Shown: positions 1 through 6,631, counted from the stretch's first letter. The stretch: DNA of 9,863 bases from Actinomycetes bacterium (GCA_021802025.1 JAKABC010000051.1:1-9863), one strand, 5' to 3'. Numbers and translations are program-made. Notes: generated from the letters alone by a model not told the origin.

Positions 1-849
1 GTCCACGCCGGCCAGGGCGAAGGCGTGGAAGCGCGCGCGGGGGGTGAGCCCGAGCTGCTCGCAGCGCTCCTCGCTCATCACCAGCACCGCCGCGGCGCCG
101 TCGGTGATCTGGCTGGAGTTGCCGGCCGTGATCACGCCGTCCTCTTTGAAGGCCGGCTTGAGTTTGGCGAGCGCCTCCATCGAGGTGTCGGCGCGCACGC
201 CCTCGTCGCGGGTGAGGGTGGTCTCGGTGTCGTGGCCCTCGTCGTCGCGCACGACGATCGGCACGATCTCGCGCTCGAAGCGGCCCTCGGCGGTGGCGAC
301 CGCGGCCCGCCGGTGGCTCTCGAGGGAGAACGCGTCGAGGTCCTCGCGCGTGAGCCCCCAGCGCTCGGCGATCATCTCGGCCCCGAGGCCCTGGTTGCGC
401 AGGCCCCCGACGGGCTCGTAGCGGGCCTGCACGCGCGGGCCGAAGGGGAAGCCGGCGCCCTGGCCGACCGAGGCGCCCATGGCCACCCGGCTCATGACCT
501 CGACGCCGCCGGCGACCACGACGTCGTAGGCCCCGGCGATCACGCCCTGGGCCGCGAAGTGGAGCGCCTGCTGGGACGAGCCGCACTGGCGGTCGACCGT
601 CGTCGCCGGGACCGACTCCGGCCACCCGGCGGCCAGCACGGCGTTGCGCCCGACGTTGAAGGCCTGCTCGCCCACCTGGGAGACGCAGCCCATGATCACG
701 TCCTCGACCAGGGCGGGGTCGAGGTCGTTGCGCGCGGCGAGCGCGCGCAGGGCCTCGCTCGCGAGGTCGGCGGCGTGCCAGCCGCGCAGGCTCCCGTTGC
801 GCTTGCCCCCCGGCGTGCGCACCGCGTCGACGATCACCGCTGTGGCCAC
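1..849 (-). CDS. Thiolase (acetyl-CoA acetyltransferase family), 3' end beyond window
   Basis: A thiolase that makes or cleaves beta-ketoacyl-CoA (fatty-acid beta-oxidation, or acetoacetyl-CoA formation). The 283 visible residues start VATAVIVDAVRTPGGKRNGS and carry the nucleophilic cysteine at residue 89 in VDRQCGSSQQALH, the position usual for the family. They continue through AGGVEVMSRV and the NSSQITDGAAAVLVMS block near residue 246. Family members are about 390 residues, so about 100 residues lie outside the window, including the C-terminal catalytic His and second Cys. The GTG start at 849-847 is chosen because GGAGGTGG (860-853) lies 3 nt upstream and the protein then begins at the normal thiolase N-terminus. 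It is divergent from a hotdog thioesterase, which fits acyl-CoA metabolism. Substrate chain length cannot be read from the sequence. The family call is very secure. Confidence 0.95.
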   Translation of the reverse strand, partial: MATAVIVDAVRTPGGKRNGSLRGWHAADLASEALRALAARNDLDPALVEDVIMGCVSQVGEQAFNVGRNAVLAAGWPESVPATTVDRQCGSSQQALHFAAQGVIAGAYDVVVAGGVEVMSRVAMGASVGQGAGFPFGPRVQARYEPVGGLRNQGLGAEMIAERWGLTREDLDAFSLESHRRAAVATAEGRFEREIVPIVVRDDEGHDTETTLTRDEGVRADTSMEALAKLKPAFKEDGVITAGNSSQITDGAAAVLVMSEERCEQLGLTPRARFHAFALAGVD

Positions 850-852
850 GGC

Positions 853-893
853 CCACCTCCCTCGGGGCCCTCGGGCCCACGGCCCCGAGACTA
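853..893 (-). promoter_or_regulatory. Thiolase leader: -10-like box, 9-bp inverted repeat, ribosome binding site
   Basis: Read on the minus strand, TAGTCT (893-888) fits a TANNNT -10 box. It is followed by CTCGGGGCC (889-881), an 11-nt spacer and GGCCCCGAG (869-861), a perfect 9-bp inverted repeat. The ribosome binding site GGAGGTGG (860-853) comes directly after it. The repeat could be a leader hairpin next to the ribosome binding site, or an operator at the transcription start. I see no clear -35 box. The inverted repeat is certain; the function is inferred. Confidence 0.5.
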
Positions 894-905
894 GACGGGC
901 CTCGG

Positions 906-911
906 TAGCGT
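906..911 (+). promoter_or_regulatory. Candidate -10 box for a leaderless thioesterase transcript
   Basis: TAGCGT matches TANNNT and ends 6 nt before the GTG at 918. This is the spacing seen for leaderless actinobacterial genes, where transcription begins at the start codon. No recognisable -35 lies about 17 bp upstream. A GAGG at 912-915 is too close to the GTG to be a good ribosome binding site, which also favours a leaderless start. Confidence 0.4.
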
Positions 912-917
912 GAGGCC

Positions 918-1349
918 GTGGGCTATCGCGACATGGACCGGTGGCTGGGCGACGGCGGGATGGAGCTGGTGGGCCGCCTCGGCGCCTCCCTCGAGCGCTA
1001 CGGGGTCGACGGGGAGGACCTCGGGTGGGTCGAGGGGCGCTTCGAGCCGACGGCGCTGGCGGCCAACCCCCACGGCGCGGTCCAGGCCGGGGTCCACGCC
1101 GTGGTGCACGACGCGCTGATGAACTTCGCCATCAACGCCGCCTTGGGCGAGGGGGACCGCACCCAGGGGACGATCGAGATGACGACCGAGCTGCTGCGCC
1201 CGGCGGTGGTGGGGGGGACCTACGCGCTGCGCGGCGACGTGGTGCGCCTGGCCCGCCAGGTGGCCCACGCCGAGGCCGTCGTCACCGAGCCGTCGGGTGA
1301 GGTCGTCAGTCGAGCCTCGGGGACGTTCCTGCTCGCGCGGCGCGGGTGA
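918..1349 (+). CDS. PaaI-like hotdog-fold acyl-CoA thioesterase
   Basis: A 143-residue protein of the size of PaaI/YbgC-type thioesterases, which hydrolyse acyl- or aryl-CoA to free acid and CoA. The N-terminal 45 residues precede the hotdog core. The core includes NPHGAVQAGVHAVVHDALMNFAINAAL (residues 50-76), where Asp65 occupies the place of the usual catalytic acidic residue. The typical HGG turn is altered to QAGVH. The strand GTIEMTTELLRPAVVGGTYALRGDVVR and a final AEAVVTEPSGEVVSRASGTFLL are also typical. The GTG at 918 is chosen for the preceding TANNNT box; an in-frame ATG at 933 is the alternative. It is divergent from the thiolase, so a shared role in acyl-CoA turnover is a reasonable inference. 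Its last 44 bp overlap the end of the opposite-strand membrane protein gene. The substrate is unknown. Confidence 0.82.
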   Translation: MGYRDMDRWLGDGGMELVGRLGASLERYGVDGEDLGWVEGRFEPTALAANPHGAVQAGVHAVVHDALMNFAINAALGEGDRTQGTIEMTTELLRPAVVGGTYALRGDVVRLARQVAHAEAVVTEPSGEVVSRASGTFLLARRG

Positions 1350-2115
1350 GCCGCTCGCGCCCTCGAACGCGGCGGCGCTCGGCCAGGAGCCGCGCGAGGC
1401 CCAGCGCGATGGCCAGGCTAAAGACGAGGGCGACGGTGCCGTGGCCCCAGCCCCGCCCGCCCACGCTCGAGGGGAAGCCCAGGTAGTCGGCGACCGAGGC
1501 GCCGAGGGGGCGCGTGAGGACGTAGGCCGACCAGAACATCGCGACGGCGTTCGACCCACCGAGGGCCCCGAGGCCGGGCAGGGTGATGAGGACGGCGAAG
1601 AGCACGATCGAGGCGAGGTAGCCCATTGAGAGCGTGTAGGCCGTGAAGTCGCCGAGTGCGGTGCCCAGCGCGAAGGTGGCGAGCACCGCCGCCCAGTAGA
1701 AGAGCTCGCGCCGGGTGGAGGTGATCGAGTGGATCGAGAGCGTGCCCTCGACCCGGTGCCAGGTGACAAAGACGACGAGGAGCGCCACGGCGAAGCCGAC
1801 CGAGGTGACCGGGTAGGGGACGTGCAGGGCCACGTGGAGGACGTCGGCGGCCATCGTGCCAAAGACGGCGACCATCGTCACGGCGAGCCAGTAGGTCGTG
1901 ATCTGATAGTGCGGCGCGCTCAGCTGCAGCCACAGCGCGCCGGCGAAGGCCACCAGGCCCACCAGCACGACCAGCTCGGGGTTGAAGCGGTGGACGAAGT
2001 AGTCCGAGGTCGCCTCGCCCATGGCCGTGGAGAGGAGCTTGAGCGTCCAGAACCACGCGTCGGGCTCGGGGACCTTGGGCGCGCGAAATCGTCGGCGAAC
2101 GTCGAGCGGCACCAC
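1306..2115 (-). CDS. DUF347/COG4705 four-repeat integral membrane protein
   Basis: A multi-pass membrane protein of 269 residues matching the COG4705 (DUF347 repeat) family, whose biochemical role I do not know. The sequence shows four related segments, each ending in a small-residue helix with one aspartate: STAMGEATSDY (Asp38), FGTMAADVL (Asp91), LGTALGDF (Asp156) and LGASVADYLG (Asp210). Hydrophobic stretches lie at about 48-65, 76-94, 103-118, 139-158, 166-181 and 223-245. The N- and C-termini are Arg-rich. The start is GTG at 2115 or the adjacent GTG at 2112; a TAGACT box just upstream and the lack of a good ribosome binding site favour a leaderless start. It lies 27 bp after the aminotransferase gene and may also be read from that operon. 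Intramembrane aspartates suggest transport, but that is inference. Confidence 0.8.
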   Translation of the reverse strand: MVPLDVRRRFRAPKVPEPDAWFWTLKLLSTAMGEATSDYFVHRFNPELVVLVGLVAFAGALWLQLSAPHYQITTYWLAVTMVAVFGTMAADVLHVALHVPYPVTSVGFAVALLVVFVTWHRVEGTLSIHSITSTRRELFYWAAVLATFALGTALGDFTAYTLSMGYLASIVLFAVLITLPGLGALGGSNAVAMFWSAYVLTRPLGASVADYLGFPSSVGGRGWGHGTVALVFSLAIALGLARLLAERRRVRGRERLTRAARAGTSPRLD

Positions 2116-2119
2116 CGCG

Positions 2120-2125
2120 AGTCTA
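2120..2125 (-). promoter_or_regulatory. Candidate -10 box for the DUF347 gene
   Basis: On the minus strand TAGACT sits 4 nt before one GTG (2115) and 7 nt before the next (2112). No Shine-Dalgarno sequence is present in the 27-bp gap. This suggests a leaderless transcript starting at one of the two GTG codons, independent of readthrough from the aminotransferase gene. Confidence 0.4.
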
Positions 2126-2142
2126 CGGAGGGTGCGTCGGGC

Positions 2143-3486
2143 TCAGTCGCCGGTGTAGAAGGGGGCCGCCACGGCGAGCGCCCGGTCGAGCCGCGCGAGG
2201 CCGTCGCGGGCCTCGGCCTCGGTGATCGTGCACGGCGGCACGACGTGGATCCGGTTGAAGTTGGAAAAGACGAGCATCCGCTCGGCGCGGCACGCGGCGA
2301 GGATCGCGGCCATCGCCGGCGAGCTCTGGCCGTAGGGGGCGAGGGGCTCGCGCGTCGCGCGGTCGGCCACGAGCTCGAGGGCGAAGAAGACCCCGAGGCC
2401 GCGCACCTCGCCGATCACGGCGTGGCGCTCGGCCAGCGCCTCGAGGCCGGGGCGCAGGACGTCCTCGCCGATGCGCCGGGCGTTCTCGACGATCCCCTCG
2501 TCGGCCATGGCCTCGAGGGTGGCGACGGCCGCCGCGCAGGCGAGGGGGTGGCCCGAGTAGGTGAGCCCGCCCGGGTAGACCCGCTCGGCGAAGGTCGCGC
2601 TGATCGCCTCGTTGATGACGACGCCCCCGAGGGGCACGTAGCCGGAGTTCACGCCCTTGGCGAAGGTGACGAGGTCCGGGCGCACGCCCTCGCGGTCGTA
2701 GGCGAACCACTCGCCCGCCCGGCCGAAGCCGCACATCACCTCGTCGGCGATGTAGACGATGCCGTAGCGGTCGCACAGCGCGCGCACGCCGGCCACGAAG
2801 CCCGGCGGGGGCACCATGATGCCGGCGGTGCCGGGGATGGTCTCGAGGATGATCGCGGCGATCGTCGAGGGTCCCTCGAACTCGATGGTGCGCTCGAGGT
2901 TCGCCAGCGCCCGCGCGCACTCCTCGGCCTCGGTCGTGGCGTCAAAGGCGCTGCGGTAGAGGAAGGGGCCGAAGAAGTGCACGACCGGCGCGGTGCCGTC
3001 GTCGTTGGCCCACCGGCGGGGGTCGCCGGTGAGGGTGATCGAGGTGGCCGTCGCCCCGTGGTAGCTGCGGTACTGGGCGAGGACCTTGTTGCGCCCGGTG
3101 TGCAGGCGGGCCATGCGCACCGCGTGCTCGTTGGCCTCGGTGCCGCCGTTGGTGAAAAAGACCTTGGCCGCGCCGGGAAAGGAGCGGTCCAGGATGAGCT
3201 CGGCCGCGCGGTAGCGGCTCTCGTAGCCGTGCTGGGGGGCGATCGTCGTGAGCACTTCGGCCTGGGCCCTGATCGCGGCGACCACCCGGGGGTGCTGGTG
3301 GCCGATGTTGGTGTTCACGAGCTGGCTCGATAGGTCGAGGTAGCGCTCACCGTCCTCGCCGATCACGTAGACGCCCTCGGCCGAGCGCACCATGAAGGGG
3401 TTGATCGACGCCTGGGCCGACCACGAGTGGAAGACCGAGGCCCTCTCTCGCTCGAGCGACGTCATCGATGCACGGTCCGCTGCCAT
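2143..3486 (-). CDS. Class III PLP-dependent aminotransferase (omega-amine:pyruvate / taurine-type)
   Basis: A 447-residue fold-type I aminotransferase that moves an amino group between an amine or omega-amino acid and a keto acid using pyridoxal phosphate. The early HSWSAQ (20-25) resembles the taurine-pyruvate/beta-alanine branch. FTNGGTEANE (111-120) binds the cofactor phosphate. YRSYHGAT (139-146) contains the ring-stacking tyrosine region. Asp248 in IADEVMCGFGR contacts the pyridine nitrogen. Lys277 in TFAKGVNSGYVPLGG is the Schiff-base lysine. All catalytic positions are present and the length is normal. The ATG at 3486 follows AGGAGG by 5 nt and is preferred over in-frame upstream codons that read into non-family sequence. 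It lies 46 bp after cysE and so is possibly in the cysteine operon; a taurine-type enzyme would fit sulfur metabolism, but the substrate is an inference. Confidence 0.9.
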   Translation of the reverse strand: MAADRASMTSLERERASVFHSWSAQASINPFMVRSAEGVYVIGEDGERYLDLSSQLVNTNIGHQHPRVVAAIRAQAEVLTTIAPQHGYESRYRAAELILDRSFPGAAKVFFTNGGTEANEHAVRMARLHTGRNKVLAQYRSYHGATATSITLTGDPRRWANDDGTAPVVHFFGPFLYRSAFDATTEAEECARALANLERTIEFEGPSTIAAIILETIPGTAGIMVPPPGFVAGVRALCDRYGIVYIADEVMCGFGRAGEWFAYDREGVRPDLVTFAKGVNSGYVPLGGVVINEAISATFAERVYPGGLTYSGHPLACAAAVATLEAMADEGIVENARRIGEDVLRPGLEALAERHAVIGEVRGLGVFFALELVADRATREPLAPYGQSSPAMAAILAACRAERMLVFSNFNRIHVVPPCTITEAEARDGLARLDRALAVAAPFYTGD

Positions 3487-3491
3487 GACTG

Positions 3492-3497
3492 CCTCCT
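3492..3497 (-). promoter_or_regulatory. Ribosome binding site of the aminotransferase gene
   Basis: AGGAGG on the minus strand with a 5-nt spacer to the ATG at 3486. It settles the start against a longer in-frame reading that would begin inside cysE. Confidence 0.8.
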
Positions 3498-3532
3498 GAC
3501 GACCCGACGCTAACCGAGCCGCGGACCCCTCT

Positions 3533-4063
3533 TTAGGCCCCGCCGCCTGGGGGCGACGTGCGCACGACGCGAGCGGGCGAGCCGACGGCGGTGGCGCCGG
3601 CGGGGACGTCGGCGAGCACGACGCTGTTCGCGCCGATGCGAGCGTCGTCACCCACGGTGATCGGCCCGAGCAGGGTCGCGCCGGCCCCAATCAGCACGCG
3701 CTCTCCCACCACCGGGTGGCGCCGCCCCGGGGTGCGGCCGAGCCCGCCCAGGGTGACCCCGTGGAAGAGGGTGACGTCGTCGCCCACGAGGGCGGTCTCG
3801 CCGATGACGACGCCGACGGCGTGGTCGATGAAGACCCGGCGCCCGATTGCGGCGGCCGGGTGGATGTCCACCCCGGTGAGGACCCTCGCCGCCGCGGCGA
3901 CCACCCGGGCGAGCAGCGGGTGGCGCGGGTGCAGACCGTGCGCGATGCGGTAGGCCCAGAGGGCGTGGACCCCCGGGTAGGTGAGGGCGACCTCGAGACG
4001 CGAGCGCGCCGCGGGGTCGCGCTCGAGGGCCGCGGAGAGGTCCTCGGCGAAGAGCTGGAGCAT
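3533..4063 (-). CDS. cysE: Serine O-acetyltransferase (short CysE/EpsC type)
   Basis: Acetylates L-serine with acetyl-CoA to O-acetylserine, the committed step of cysteine synthesis in the cytoplasm. The 176-residue protein is the short form lacking the large N-terminal helical domain of the enterobacterial enzyme. The CysE signature YPGVHALWAYRIAH lies at 29-42. The left-handed beta-helix starts at DIHPAAAIGRRVFIDHAVG, where Asp66 and His81 correspond to the E. coli catalytic Asp143 and His158. FHGVTLGG (100-107) and the hexapeptide repeats IGAGATLLGPITVGDDARIGANSVV follow. The ATG overlaps the cysK stop (TGATG), so translation is coupled; a GTG one codon earlier is possible. The C-terminus ends in TSPPGGGA, without the terminal isoleucine that E. 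coli CysE inserts into CysK. Confidence 0.94.
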   Translation of the reverse strand: MLQLFAEDLSAALERDPAARSRLEVALTYPGVHALWAYRIAHGLHPRHPLLARVVAAAARVLTGVDIHPAAAIGRRVFIDHAVGVVIGETALVGDDVTLFHGVTLGGLGRTPGRRHPVVGERVLIGAGATLLGPITVGDDARIGANSVVLADVPAGATAVGSPARVVRTSPPGGGA

Positions 4064-5001
4064 CACGCGGGGTCGTCGGCGAGACCGGCGAAGAGGGGTG
4101 TCGAGAGGTAGCGCTCGCCGAAGGAGGCGGTGATGGCGACGATCGTGAGCCCGCGCGACTCCTCGCGGCGTGCGACCTCGAGGGCCGCGGCCACGGCCGC
4201 GCCCGAGGAGATCCCCAGCAGCAGCCCCTCGCGCCGGGCGAGGTCGCGCGCGGTCTCGATCGCTCGGGGGCCGTCGACCTGGACGATCTCGTCGACGAGC
4301 GACCCGTCGTAGTTCGTCGGCACGAAGCCGGCCCCGATGCCCTGGATGGGGTGGGGGCCCTTCGGTCCGCCCGAGAGGACGGCGGACTCGGTCGGCTCGA
4401 CCCCGACGACCCGCAGCGTGGGCCGGCGGGGCTTGAGCCCTTGGGCGATCCCGGTGATCGTGCCCCCGGTGCCCACGCCGGCGACCACAAAGTCGACCGC
4501 GCCCCCGGTGTCCGTCCAGATCTCCTCGGCCGTGGTGAGGCGGTGGGTCTCGGGGTTGGCCGGGTTGTCGAACTGCTGGGGGATGAAGCCCCCGCGCTCG
4601 GCCGCGATCGCCTCGGCCGCCGCGATCGCCCCGGGCATCCCGTCGGCGGCCGGGGTGAGGACGAGCTCGGCGCCGAAGGCGCGCAGCAGCGCCCGGCGCT
4701 CGCGGCTCATCGACTCGGGCATCGTAAAGACGCAGCGGTAGCCGCGCGCGGCGGCGATCATCGCGAGTGCGATCCCCGTGTTGCCGCTGGTCGGCTCGAC
4801 GATGAGCCCGCCCGGGACGAGGCGGCCGTCGCGTTCGGCCGCCTCGACCATCGCGAGGGCGGCGCGGTCCTTGACCGAGCCCGAGGGGTTGAAGTACTCG
4901 AGCTTGACGAGCACGGTGGCTCCGGTGCCCTCGGCGAGCCGGTTGAGACGTACGAGCGGGGTGTGTCCGATGAGGGCCGTGATGTCGGGGGCGACGGGCA
5001 T
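4063..5001 (-). CDS. cysK: Cysteine synthase (O-acetylserine sulfhydrylase)
   Basis: Uses pyridoxal phosphate to convert O-acetylserine plus sulfide to L-cysteine and acetate. The 312-residue length is normal. The N-terminal ITALIGHTPLVRLNRL is typical. Lys44 in NPSGSVKDR is the Schiff-base lysine. EPTSGNTG (68-75) is the substrate-binding loop, and GVGTGGTITG is the phosphate-binding glycine loop. QQFDNPANPETHRLTTAEEIW and FGERYLSTPLF are also diagnostic. The ATG at 5001 is fixed by AGGAGGT three bases upstream. An in-frame extension to about 5790 reads antisense to the UbiA-like gene and is not real. The stop codon shares a base with the cysE start, so substrate and product enzymes are made together. 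The family includes CysM and cystathionine beta-synthase-like members, but adjacency to cysE supports CysK. Confidence 0.95.
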   Translation of the reverse strand: MPVAPDITALIGHTPLVRLNRLAEGTGATVLVKLEYFNPSGSVKDRAALAMVEAAERDGRLVPGGLIVEPTSGNTGIALAMIAAARGYRCVFTMPESMSRERRALLRAFGAELVLTPAADGMPGAIAAAEAIAAERGGFIPQQFDNPANPETHRLTTAEEIWTDTGGAVDFVVAGVGTGGTITGIAQGLKPRRPTLRVVGVEPTESAVLSGGPKGPHPIQGIGAGFVPTNYDGSLVDEIVQVDGPRAIETARDLARREGLLLGISSGAAVAAALEVARREESRGLTIVAITASFGERYLSTPLFAGLADDPA

Positions 5002-5004
5002 GGG

Positions 5005-5011
5005 ACCTCCT
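5005..5011 (-). promoter_or_regulatory. Ribosome binding site of cysK
   Basis: AGGAGGT on the minus strand, 3 nt before the ATG at 5001. It fixes the cysK start inside a much longer open frame. The rest of the 113-bp gap up to 5114 holds a GC-rich inverted repeat (GCCCG/CGGGC around 5063-5073) and a TANNNT match (TAGGCT, about 5043). I saw no convincing riboswitch or T-box. Confidence 0.75.
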
Positions 5012-5114
5012 GGGACGGGCTCTTCGCGGCGGCGTGTCGAGCCTACGGGCCGAGTCCGCCGAGCCCGCCGGGCGGTGTGCCAACGCGCGCGCCGGAGGCT
5101 GGTCGCACCCGAGG

Positions 5115-5879
5115 CTAGGTGAAGCGCGCCGTGACCAGGGTCAGAGCCAGGACCGGCCCGGCCCAGCACAGGGTCCGCAGAGCGTCCTCGAGGGGTGCCA
5201 GCAGCAGCGCTCGCGTGAGGGGGCGCGTCTGACCGTCGAGATCCACGATCGTGCCCTCGATTGATCGCGTGCGACGGCGCAGCGTGCGGGCCGGGGTGGA
5301 GAGTTGTCGCTGGATTCGCGTGAGGAGCGCCCCGAAGGCGGCGGCGCCGATCGCGCCCGCGCTGATCGTCCCGTGCTGGGCGAAGTACGCGGTCAGCACG
5401 GGGAAGGCCCCCCAGCCGAGCACGAAAACGGCGCCGGTGTGGAATCGACCGCCGAGCAGCTCGAGGTTGTAGGCGAGCGCGAGGGAGAGCCCGACCACGA
5501 TGAAGATCGCGAGGTAGGGGCTGACCACGAACAGACCCGCCACACCCAGGGCGACGGCGCCCCCGAGTCCGAGGACTGACGCGCCGACGAGCTGCGGGGC
5601 GGGGATGGTGGTCGCGAGTGGTCGGCCCTTGAGCTCGTCGAGGGAGTGGGCGCTCAGCCCGACCGCGAGGAAGAACGCCCCCAGCGTCGCGACCAGCTTG
5701 AGGGCGTTGGTCGGGGCACTGAGGCAGGCGCCGATTGTCACGAGGGAGAGGTGCAGGATGGTGTAGGGCGGGTGGAGGACCGTCCACCACTCGCGGGCCC
5801 GCCGTGATCGAATAAACCTCGGGGTGGCGTAGAAGGCGGGACCCCGGCTCCAGGGGTCGCGGCGGGTGGGGGCGCTCAC
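5115..5879 (-). CDS. Divergent UbiA-like integral membrane protein
   Basis: A 254-residue multi-pass membrane protein that looks like a diverged UbiA-type prenyltransferase. The segment WWTVLHPPYTILHLSLVTIGA (31-51) leads into a first helix pair. AVGLSAHSLDELKGRPLATTI (72-92) sits where UbiA proteins carry the first Asp-rich NDxxDxxxD motif, but keeps only Asp-Glu. AYNLELLGGRFHTGAVFVLGWGAFPVLTAYFAQHG resembles the UbiA middle section. The second Asp-rich motif is not recognisable; instead there is a basic stretch, RIQRQLSTPARTLRRRTRSIEG. About six hydrophobic segments are visible. Its GTG start overlaps the methyltransferase stop by 4 bp (GTGA), so the two are translated together. Family assignment is by resemblance only. 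Enzymatic activity and substrate are unknown. Confidence 0.6.
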   Translation of the reverse strand: MSAPTRRDPWSRGPAFYATPRFIRSRRAREWWTVLHPPYTILHLSLVTIGACLSAPTNALKLVATLGAFFLAVGLSAHSLDELKGRPLATTIPAPQLVGASVLGLGGAVALGVAGLFVVSPYLAIFIVVGLSLALAYNLELLGGRFHTGAVFVLGWGAFPVLTAYFAQHGTISAGAIGAAAFGALLTRIQRQLSTPARTLRRRTRSIEGTIVDLDGQTRPLTRALLLAPLEDALRTLCWAGPVLALTLVTARFT

Positions 5880-6631
5880 CCGACGTCCGACCGAACGCCC
5901 GAGATCACGACTCCACCGCCGAGGCTCATCCGGCGGGTCGTCACCTCGGTGATGCCCGCGTCACGCCAGGCCCTCTCGGTCCAGGGGATCGGAAAACGGC
6001 GGTAGTGCGAGGAGATGCTCGGACCGAGGAAGCGCCCGACGTTCCACCAGGCCCGCCCGCCGAGGGCGTAACCGAGCACGGGCAAGACCGCCCGGGTGTA
6101 GACCCACCACGCGAGCCACCAGCCGAGCCGCTCGGGGACGGCGAACTCGAGGCTCGCGATCGCCCCGCCCCGCTTCACGACGCGGGCGAGCTCGGCGAGG
6201 GTCGCGGCCGGGTCCTCGACGTAGCGCAGGAGATAGGTGACGGTCAGCGCGTCGAACGTCCCGTCGGGAAAGGGAAGTTGCTCGCCGCGACCGACGACGT
6301 GGGCGACCCGGAGGCCCAATCCCGCCGCCCGGGCGGCGGCCGCGCCGTGGCGCAGCATCGGTTCGCTGAGGTCGAGCCCGACGACGCGGGCCGGGGTCTC
6401 TTTGAGGAGTCGGCGGGTCACCGCCCCGGGACCGCAGGCGACGTCGAGGACGAGGGCGGGTCGGGTGGTGGCGACAGAATCGACCATGGCGGCGCGCCAG
6501 CGGGGATCTTGGCCGAAGGACAACAGGGTCGCGAGCACGTCGTAACGCGGGGCCAGGGGGGCGAAGAGTTCCCGGGCGAACGCGTTGGGCGCGTCGCGAT
6601 AGTGGCGGATGGCCCTCGCCGAGAGTCTCAC
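5876..6631 (-). CDS. UbiE/MenG-like SAM-dependent methyltransferase
   Basis: A 251-residue class I methyltransferase resembling the ubiquinone/menaquinone methyltransferase family. FAPLAPRYDVLATLLSFGQDPRWRAAMV (23-50) matches the UbiE N-terminal block. VLDVACGPGAVTRRL (61-75) is the SAM-binding motif I, followed by VVGLDLSEPML. PFPDGTFDALTVTYLLRYV is the post-II/III region, and ARVVKRGGAIASLEF matches the family's RVLKPGG motif. A hydrophobic stretch near WWLAWWVYTRAVLPVLGYALGG may associate with membrane. The GTG start at 6631 has no clear ribosome binding site, so the exact start is uncertain. The end overlaps the UbiA-like gene by 4 bp, suggesting joint action on a prenylated or lipid-soluble substrate. 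Whether this is the housekeeping menaquinone enzyme or a paralogue cannot be decided here. Confidence 0.85.
   Translation of the reverse strand: MRLSARAIRHYRDAPNAFARELFAPLAPRYDVLATLLSFGQDPRWRAAMVDSVATTRPALVLDVACGPGAVTRRLLKETPARVVGLDLSEPMLRHGAAAARAAGLGLRVAHVVGRGEQLPFPDGTFDALTVTYLLRYVEDPAATLAELARVVKRGGAIASLEFAVPERLGWWLAWWVYTRAVLPVLGYALGGRAWWNVGRFLGPSISSHYRRFPIPWTERAWRDAGITEVTTRRMSLGGGVVISGVRSDVG

Noticed and set aside
25..894. A 289-codon plus-strand open frame
   Set aside because: It is antisense to the thiolase, which has clear catalytic motifs; the composition is Ala/Gly/Arg/His-rich with no family resemblance.
1729..3333. A 534-codon open frame on the plus strand
   Set aside because: It is antisense to the DUF347 and aminotransferase genes, has low-complexity Gly/Glu/Arg/His composition, and is a product of GC-rich codon bias.
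3487..3690. N-terminal extension of the aminotransferase to 3690
   Set aside because: It would overlap cysE in another frame and read non-family sequence; AGGAGG before the ATG at 3486 marks the true start.
5055..5085. GC-rich hairpin before cysK as a riboswitch or terminator
   Set aside because: There is only a short GC inverted repeat without a T-run or any known sulfur riboswitch motif; it is too weak to call.
4351..5118. A 255-codon plus-strand open frame
   Set aside because: It is antisense to cysK and compositionally biased.
5002..5790. N-terminal extension of cysK to 5790
   Set aside because: The extension is an Arg/Pro-rich shadow of the UbiA-like gene; the normal CysK N-terminus and ribosome binding site are at 5001.
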